Below, one piece after another: positions 54,237 to 59,116 of a DNA stretch of 59,116 bases; position 1 is the first letter of the stretch; each line of letters begins with the position of its first letter. The notes below the pieces were generated by a model. It had not been told where the DNA came from. It did not search any database and saw only the letters and a list, made by a program, of their open reading frames with translations. This stretch comes from Rubrobacter sp. (GTDB lineage Bacteria; Chloroflexota; Chloroflexia; Thermobaculales; Thermobaculaceae): contig JADDPT010000058.1 in the NCBI GenBank assembly GCA_016781735.1, positions 1 through 59,116 of the forward strand, given 5' to 3'. Position numbers and translations under genes: made by a program.

Positions 54237-54767
54237 CTACCTCGCCGTGACCTTGTGCTGAGCCGCCGGTGTAGGGGCGCAGTCGTCGGGATCGCCGGCG
54301 AGCTTGTCGAGGGCGTGTACGAGCGCGGGGACCACGACCGTGAGCGACTCGCGAACTCCTTTCGGGCTCCCCGGCAGGTTGATGATCAGTGTGCCGGACC
54401 GCACACCGGCGACGGCGCGAGAAAGCATGGCCATGGGAGTATGGCCCAGTCCCTCCAGTCTCATTGCCTCCGCAATACCGGGCACCTGGTACTCGACCAC
54501 TGCCAGCGTGGCATCCGGGGTTACATCACGGGGAGACAGACCCGTGCCGCCCGTAGTGAGTATTAGGTGAATGTCAGGCCGCGAAGCCAGTTCCTCGAGC
54601 GCGCGCGTGATATCGGGGCGCTCGTCCGGTAGCACGAGATATTCTACAATCCGAATTGGCAGAGGATCGAGCAGCGTGCGGATAGCGGCAGCACTAAGGT
54701 CTTCCGTGCGCTCGCCCGAGGCCCCGCGGTCGCTAAGCGTGAGTATCGCTGCGCCGTAGGTAGTCAG
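54237..54767 (-). CDS. molybdopterin adenylyltransferase MogA/MoaB with CTG start
   Basis: Molybdenum cofactor synthesis. 176 residues if translation starts at CTG 54767: TYGAAILTLSDRGASGERTE, the first strand and SDRxxxGE motif of the family, lies before any ATG, GTG or TTG (the first is GTG 54635, at residue 45). AGGAGG (54775-54780) is seven bases before this CTG, and the CTG overlaps the plsC TGA as CTGA, in line with the other overlaps in the window. Core: LTTGGTGLSPRDVTPDAT, SRAVAGVRSGTLIINLPGSP. No other Mo-cofactor gene in the window. Confidence 0.88.
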   Translation of the reverse strand: MTTYGAAILTLSDRGASGERTEDLSAAAIRTLLDPLPIRIVEYLVLPDERPDITRALEELASRPDIHLILTTGGTGLSPRDVTPDATLAVVEYQVPGIAEAMRLEGLGHTPMAMLSRAVAGVRSGTLIINLPGSPKGVRESLTVVVPALVHALDKLAGDPDDCAPTPAAQHKVTAR

Positions 54768-55435
54768 GATATCCCCTCCTGCGCTAACCGGGCTGCAGGC
54801 GGCTCTCCGTAGACACCGCGCATATCGGGAGGCAACATCTCCGCGATCCGCCGCATCATCAGGTCGGTTGCCGGCTGCAAGCCACCGGCCGCGGCGAGCT
54901 CCTCAGGACTGATCGGCTGGCCGATAGTCACGCTCACCTTGTGCCGCAGGTGGGGTCGTTTGTCCTCGAATACCTTGTCCGTGCCAACGAGGGCAATGGG
55001 CAGCACGGGAGCCTTCGAGCGCAGCGCTATAAGCCCGGCGCCTGGAGCGCCGGCACTCAGCTTTCCGCCTCGAACCCGTGTACCTTCAGGGAAGACGGCG
55101 AACGGCACTCCGCGCTCCAACGTCGCCTGTGCGTCGCGCAGAGCCGCTCGGTCCTGTACGCTACGGCGCACCGGAACCGCGCCGCCCCAGTGTAGAAAGG
55201 GCCGCAGGAAGCGGTTGCCGAAAATCTCTATCTTTGCCATCACGCGGGGAGTACGGGGCAGGACGACCATAACGAGCGGAGGATCCACCATGCTGAGATG
55301 ATTGGCTACCGCCAAGTATGCTCCCTGCCGGGGCACGTGCTCGCGGCCGGTCACCTCCAGCTTCATGAGGAGAGGGATCACAAAGTGAGCGATGATCCAG
55401 CGCGCGACCGTGTACGAAAGCTTCTCTCGCTTCAT
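54764..55435 (-). CDS. plsC: 1-acyl-sn-glycerol-3-phosphate acyltransferase
   Basis: 223 residues. An amphipathic/TM N-terminus, acyl-acceptor motif NHLSMVDP (H-x4-D), FGNRFLRPFLHWGGAVPV, then VFPEGTRVRGGKLSAGAPGA (FPEGTR) and VLPIALVG. Makes phosphatidic acid. Overlaps the cmk stop by four bases (ATGA at 55432-55435). Confidence 0.95.
   Translation of the reverse strand: MKREKLSYTVARWIIAHFVIPLLMKLEVTGREHVPRQGAYLAVANHLSMVDPPLVMVVLPRTPRVMAKIEIFGNRFLRPFLHWGGAVPVRRSVQDRAALRDAQATLERGVPFAVFPEGTRVRGGKLSAGAPGAGLIALRSKAPVLPIALVGTDKVFEDKRPHLRHKVSVTIGQPISPEELAAAGGLQPATDLMMRRIAEMLPPDMRGVYGEPPAARLAQEGIS
54775..54780 (-). promoter_or_regulatory. Shine-Dalgarno that decides the CTG start of mogA/moaB
   Basis: AGGAGG on the minus strand, exactly seven bases before CTG 54767. 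It lies within the end of plsC, so the two genes are translationally coupled. Confidence 0.75.
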
Positions 55436-56112
55436 CCCGCTCCCATACTCGCTTCGATCTCCGCAAGCACCATCTCCACGTCCTTCCCGTTCGTGTCTAT
55501 CACGCGAGCATCCGCGGGAACCCGCAACGGCGCAGTCGCCCGTCCACTATCCAGCTCGTCGCGCCTCCGTAGCTCGGCCACCACCTGCTCGTACACAACC
55601 GAGGCACCGCGCTGCTGCAACTCCTTCCACCGGCGACCGGCCCGCTCCTCCAGCGAGGCATCCAGGTAGACCTTCAGGTCCGCGTCTGGCAGCACCACTG
55701 TACCGATGTCGCGGCCAACGATGACGCTCCTACTCGCGCGCGCAATGTCGCGCTGGCGCTCAAGAAGCGCGGTCCGCACCTCGGAGTGTGCGGATACCTC
55801 CGAGACCAGGCTCTCCACGTCGCTCGAGCGCAGCTCATCCGTCACCACTCGGCCTTCGACTATGACTTCGTACATGTGCTTCGATCCCGGCTCCGCGCGC
55901 AGCAGCTCAATGTCCAGAGTGCACGCGATGGCAGCCAGCCCTTGTGGGTCGGAGGGTGAAACGCTGCGCCGGAGGGCGAGTAGGCTGACTGCCCGGTACA
56001 GGACACCGGTGTCGAGAAACAGGTAGCCGTGACGGTCGGCAAGGAGCTTGCCCACGGTGCTCTTGCCGACGCCCGCCGGTCCGTCTACGGCAACGTTGAA
56101 CGGCATGCTCAC
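55432..56112 (-). CDS. cmk: cytidylate kinase
   Basis: 226 residues. P-loop VDGPAGVGKSTVGKLLA; LDTGVLYRAVSLLALR; IVGRDIGTVVLPDADLKVYL (GRDIG); and the lid region with R residues. CMP/dCMP phosphorylation. Overlaps the pseudouridine synthase stop by four bases. Confidence 0.96.
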   Translation of the reverse strand: MSMPFNVAVDGPAGVGKSTVGKLLADRHGYLFLDTGVLYRAVSLLALRRSVSPSDPQGLAAIACTLDIELLRAEPGSKHMYEVIVEGRVVTDELRSSDVESLVSEVSAHSEVRTALLERQRDIARASRSVIVGRDIGTVVLPDADLKVYLDASLEERAGRRWKELQQRGASVVYEQVVAELRRRDELDSGRATAPLRVPADARVIDTNGKDVEMVLAEIEASMGAG

Positions 56113-56852
56113 TGGTGAGACTTCTCGGCGGGCAGTCCTGCCGCAGCGCGCAGCGCCGATATCTCGGATGGAGTTAAGTTACGCGATGCGCCCGGCGCCA
56201 GCTCGCCAAGCTGTAGCGGCCCTAGCGCGACCCGCAGCAGTCGCTGCACCGTATAACCCAATGCCTCCATGGTCCTGCGCACCTGGCGTTTGCGTCCCTC
56301 GCCGAGGACGACCACGAGCCTGCTCCGTCGCCCGGCCCTCTCAACCAGGCGGGCACTTATCGGCCTGCTTGGTCCGTCCTCCAGCACCACGCCATTTCTC
56401 AGCCTTGCCATGTCAGCGTCCGTAACGAAACCGGCGACTTCCACGAGATACTCCTTGTGGACGCCGTATCGAGGATGCATTACCCGCTCGGCCAACTCCC
56501 CATCGTTCGTCAGCAGCATCAGACCCTCTGAGTCCTGATCGAGGCGGCCGACGGGATACAGCCGCTCCTCCGCCCGTACCAGCGATGTCACGGTCAGACG
56601 GTCCCTCTCGTCGTTCGCGGTACTCACGACCCCCACAGGTTTATGCAGCATGACATGTCGTTTGACGGAGTGCCTGCCGACGAGTACGCCGTCCACCATG
56701 ATTTCGTCGTCCTCGGAGGCCGACGCGCCCACCGCTTGTGCCGTCGCGCCGTTCACGGTCACCCTGCCCTCGGCTATAAGCCGCTCGCTCTCACGAAGCG
56801 AGGCAACGCCGGCGCGCGCAAGGAGTTTGTGAAGACGCATGGTGCCCGTCAT
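56109..56852 (-). CDS. pseudouridine synthase, RluB/RsuA type
   Basis: 247 residues: an N-terminal S4 RNA-binding domain (LHKLLARAGVASLRESERLI) then the catalytic domain with YPVGRLDQDSEGLMLLTNDG (catalytic Asp) and GRKRQVRRTMEALGYTVQRL. ATG 56852 overlaps the carboxypeptidase stop; ATG 56840 is an alternative. Target position in rRNA (RluB-like 23S or RsuA-like 16S) cannot be set from this alone. Confidence 0.93.
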   Translation of the reverse strand: MTGTMRLHKLLARAGVASLRESERLIAEGRVTVNGATAQAVGASASEDDEIMVDGVLVGRHSVKRHVMLHKPVGVVSTANDERDRLTVTSLVRAEERLYPVGRLDQDSEGLMLLTNDGELAERVMHPRYGVHKEYLVEVAGFVTDADMARLRNGVVLEDGPSRPISARLVERAGRRSRLVVVLGEGRKRQVRRTMEALGYTVQRLLRVALGPLQLGELAPGASRNLTPSEISALRAAAGLPAEKSHQ

Positions 56853-57955
56853 CCGTCATCCCCTGCGGATACCACGTCGAGAGGCTCAGTGCCGACCCAA
56901 TAATTGGGGCTGTCCCCACCCTCCAGGAAGAGAAGCATGTCGGCGTTCCACGGCTCTACCGCTGCGAACGGCGGAGCGTTTTCCATTTCCCCCGGCTGAC
57001 CGGACAGCGGAAAGAGTTGTCCCGAAAGCCGAAGCCAGTCGTGTTCATTGAAGCCCCAGTCGAGCAGGGTGCGCGCGTCGCTGAAGCGATCGGTAGAGCC
57101 GAGGACGACGGCGATCAGTCGCGAGTTGCCGCGCGCCGCCGAGGCGACCAAGTTCTCGCCGGCTGCGGCGGTCGTGCCAGTCTTGATACCGTTCGCTCCT
57201 CGGTACGTGCCAAGCAGCTCGTTCGTCGTCTCCAGAGGGTGGTACACGGGCGCAAGATCGTTGCGCACGCCAACGAAACCGCGAGCCTTGTAACGCCTCG
57301 TCGCTACGATATCTGCGAGTAGGGGGTGCTTCAGCACCTCGCGACCGAGGATCGCCAGGTCCTCGGCGGTGGAGTACTGCCCTGGCATATCGAAGCCGTG
57401 GGGAGTTTTGAACCGAGTATTGGTAAGGCCGAGCTCCCCGGCACGATCGTTCATAGCCTGTATGAAGGCATTCACGCCGCCGTCGGGCGGCGCACCGAGG
57501 TGCTTGCGGCCAACATGGTCGGCGATCGTGACGGCTGCATCATTTCCGGACGGAAGCAACGCGGAGTAGAGCAGCTCCTGAATCGTCATTCGCTCACCCG
57601 GCCGCAGGTAGACGATTATTCCTCCCTCGAGGTCACGCAGGTCGCGGGGGTATACCGTCGCTTCCTCCTCGGGATCTGCCAGCTCGGCGGCCAGGAGAGC
57701 CGTCATCATCTTCACTGTGCTCGCCATTGGCAGCCTGCGCGCACCGTTGTAGCGGAGCAGTACGCGCCCGGTCTGCGAGTCCATTACGACGGCCGCTCGA
57801 GACGTCACAACGGGCGGCGTTGATGCTCGAATGGCTGCGACCTCGGACTGTGTCACCGAGTCCTCATCCGAGGTGGTCGGGTTGGCTCCCGGCGCTCCCA
57901 CTCCAAGGGTTGGAATGGCGAGCGCGCAAGTCAGGATGCAGAACAGCAGCCGCAT
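56849..57955 (-). CDS. D-alanyl-D-alanine carboxypeptidase (PBP5/DacF-like)
   Basis: Cell-wall peptidase. The serine triad motifs are all visible: SxxK in PMASTVKMMTALLAAEL, SxN in LPSGNDAAVTIADHVG, KTG in GIKTGTTAAAGENLVAS. The start is uncertain; ATG 57955 gives a signal peptide directly (LLFCILTCALAIPTLGVG) and 368 residues, with ATG 57997 as alternative; no good SD. Exported. First gene of the minus-strand operon that ends with mogA. Confidence 0.92.
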   Translation of the reverse strand: MRLLFCILTCALAIPTLGVGAPGANPTTSDEDSVTQSEVAAIRASTPPVVTSRAAVVMDSQTGRVLLRYNGARRLPMASTVKMMTALLAAELADPEEEATVYPRDLRDLEGGIIVYLRPGERMTIQELLYSALLPSGNDAAVTIADHVGRKHLGAPPDGGVNAFIQAMNDRAGELGLTNTRFKTPHGFDMPGQYSTAEDLAILGREVLKHPLLADIVATRRYKARGFVGVRNDLAPVYHPLETTNELLGTYRGANGIKTGTTAAAGENLVASAARGNSRLIAVVLGSTDRFSDARTLLDWGFNEHDWLRLSGQLFPLSGQPGEMENAPPFAAVEPWNADMLLFLEGGDSPNYWVGTEPLDVVSAGDDG

Positions 57956-58088
57956 TATCAAATTGGTGGAGGAGCGGTGTGCCAGGGAGTGGAGCATACG
58001 CGCGAAGTATAGCAGGAGCGCGCGGAGGCCGGCGTCAGGACGACGCATCTCTGGTATGATGGTGCGCTTCAGCAGAGGAGCCTGACGC

Positions 58089-58547
58089 ATGGAAAACAAG
58101 GCGATAACAACAAATCGCAAGGCCTTCCACGACTACTTCATCGAGGACACGTACGAGGCGGGCATAGCCCTCACGGGCACTGAGATAAAGTCGGTTCGGA
58201 GGGGTAAGATCAACCTGCGAGACGCATACGCCCGTGTCGAGAGGGGCGAGGTCTGGCTGCACAACGCGCATATCTCCCCTTACGAGGAAAGCGGCGCATA
58301 TTTCAACCACGATCCGCTCCGACCGCGCAAGCTGCTCCTACATCGCAGCGAGATAGACGGACTCATCGGCAAGGTGCAGGCGAAGGGTCTCACGCTGGTT
58401 CCGCTGCGCTTGTACTTGAGCCGTGGACGCGCTAAAATAGAGTTGGGCGTGGCGCGCGGCAAGCGCGACTACGACAAGCGAGAGGCCATCGCCGAGCGGG
58501 ACTCACGACGAGAGATTGAGCGGGCTCTGAAGCGAAACGCGCGGTAG
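58089..58547 (+). CDS. smpB: SsrA-binding protein SmpB
   Basis: 152 residues. Conserved N-terminal region [40 protein letters not shown], and [18 protein letters not shown] with a basic tail. ATG 58089 follows AGAGGAGCC. It lies 12 bp before the tmRNA gene, so the two partners of trans-translation are adjacent. Confidence 0.97.
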   Translation: MENKAITTNRKAFHDYFIEDTYEAGIALTGTEIKSVRRGKINLRDAYARVERGEVWLHNAHISPYEESGAYFNHDPLRPRKLLLHRSEIDGLIGKVQAKGLTLVPLRLYLSRGRAKIELGVARGKRDYDKREAIAERDSRREIERALKRNAR

Positions 58548-58559
58548 GCAGGCCGCCCT

Positions 58560-58910
58560 GGGGATGTTTGGATTCGACAGGGGTGTAGGGTACGGAACTG
58601 CAGGTCGGGGTGCCTGACCCCGGAAAAATGGGCAACGCCATAACTGGCAAGAATGAACTCGCTCTAGCCGCCTAATTTAGTGTGGCTACGTCCGTCCGGT
58701 CCCTTCTCCGGTGGGATCGGAACGGGCGTTGAAATACCGGAGTGCTGCGTGAGTGCCCGCCGGGGCGCGACCGCCTAAGACTGATCCGGCTGGTCTGGTA
58801 GTTCTCCGCCTGTCGAGGACCACCAGACGAGAACTAAAGGCAGGCTAAGCCTGTAGGATGTTTCGGCGCGAAACCTTTGGACGGGGGTTCGAATCCCCCC
58901 ATCTCCACCC
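58560..58910 (+). ncRNA. ssrA: transfer-messenger RNA (tmRNA)
   Basis: GGGGATGTTTGGATTCGACAGG at the 5' end and the T-arm GGGGGTTCGAATCCCCC plus ATCTCCA at the 3' end make the tRNA-like part (GGGGAT pairs with ATCTCC). The tag frame starts at GCC 58637 and ends at TAA 58673-58675: AITGKNELALAA. The encoded 3' end reads ACCC rather than ACCA, so the final A must be added by CCA-adding enzyme. Length about 350 nt. A strong terminator follows. Confidence 0.95.
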
Positions 58911-58914
58911 AATT

Positions 58915-58945
58915 GGGGAGCGGCGACGCTCCCCTTGTATCTTAT
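58915..58945 (+). terminator. intrinsic terminator of tmRNA
   Basis: GGGGAGCG (58915-58922) pairs with CGCTCCCC (58927-58934) around a GCGA loop (GNRA type), then TTGTATCTT. It begins five bases after the tmRNA 3' end. Confidence 0.75.
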
Positions 58946-58969
58946 CCGTGTGGGTATACTCCCACACGG
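58946..58969. repeat. perfect 9-bp inverted repeat around TATACT
   Basis: CCGTGTGGG, TATACT, CCCACACGG. The arms are exact reverse complements. It lies after the tmRNA terminator and before the possible gene at 59111. It may be an operator over a -10 element, or a second terminator. Confidence 0.6.
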
Positions 58970-59110
58970 GTGCGACAGACCGCAGCCCCCCAGGTCCTCG
59001 AGGCCGTAAAAAAGCTCGGGTCATCGCGCCCCCGTTTCCATAGAGCCCGAACAGTTGCCTGGGCACAAGAGCCCGCATCGTGCAAGGATGGGCCGTGAGG
59101 AGGGAGGGCG

Positions 59111-59116
59111 ATGGCA
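59111..59116 (+). CDS. possible start of a gene leaving the window
   Basis: ATGGCA is the last six bases, preceded by AGGAGGGAGGG, a strong ribosome-binding site. Nothing more can be said about the product. Confidence 0.35.

Noticed and set aside
58845-59078. A 77-codon minus-strand frame with GDSNPRPK
   Set aside because: It is the antisense of the tmRNA T-arm (GGTTCGAATCC). This peptide is a well-known false gene over tRNA-like sequence.

Overview
The window looks like a chromosomal segment of a GC-rich, Gram-positive-like bacterium, most probably a member of the Chloroflexota. This is inference: the clues are GTG/TTG start codons with strong Shine-Dalgarno sites, a GAAC-N4-GTTC (Bacillus-type) LexA box, PdxS/PdxT vitamin B6 synthesis, a KimA-like potassium importer, an AAA/R3H protein of the SpoIIIAA/Ycf45 type, and a MoxR-DUF58-VWA membrane cluster. 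I see no rRNA, tRNA, insertion sequence, prophage or CRISPR array. Genes are dense and many neighbours overlap by four bases (ATGA, GTGA, TTGA and once CTGA).

Region by region. 49-1278: acyl-CoA dehydrogenase. 1431-6021 (minus): sulfate assimilation operon cysH-cysC-sat followed by two anion-exporter-type membrane proteins. 6194-6805: uridine kinase. 6990-8249 (minus): MFS transporter. 8501-11612 (plus): pdxS, pdxT, glyA, ending in a hairpin terminator. 11679-14431 (minus): KimA-like permease and hpt. 14517-14832: a small Cys-rich zinc-finger gene behind a near-consensus sigma70 promoter whose spacer carries an SOS box. 14893-15193: decayed remnant of a UDP-glucose dehydrogenase gene.

15348-28461 (minus) is one long membrane-system locus: a large secreted/membrane protein, ABC ATPase, ABC-2 permease, a coiled-coil and Gly/Gln-rich membrane protein broken by an in-frame TGA, MoxR ATPase, DUF58 protein and two VWA proteins, the last with two VWA domains. 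This is the best candidate for an under-described system. 28740-30855 (minus): DUF503, etfA, etfB. 30938-32124 (minus): NlpC/P60 hydrolase and a small unknown protein.

32338-42790 (plus): a DUF1015 gene, a tiny single-TM protein and a nearly complete histidine operon (hisG-D-C-B-H-A-F-I), then tatA and a lipoprotein glucose/sorbosone dehydrogenase. No classical hisE is present; the HisI protein instead carries an unusual C-terminal helical domain. 42787-46197 (minus): methyltransferase, thioesterase, principal sigma factor, M24 peptidase. 46356-50118 (plus): folP, lipM-like, fabZ, PPi-type phosphofructokinase. 50224-54001 (minus): zinc-ribbon protein, tmk, AAA/R3H protein, acetyltransferase-like protein. 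54237-57955 (minus): D-Ala-D-Ala carboxypeptidase, rluB-type synthase, cmk, plsC and a mogA/moaB gene that appears to start at CTG. 58089-58910 (plus): smpB followed directly by tmRNA, then a terminator, a perfect inverted repeat and the possible start of a gene leaving the window.

Four items stand out: the SOS-box zinc-finger gene, the MoxR/VWA/ABC locus with its interrupted gene, the HisI fusion, and the CTG-initiated mogA.
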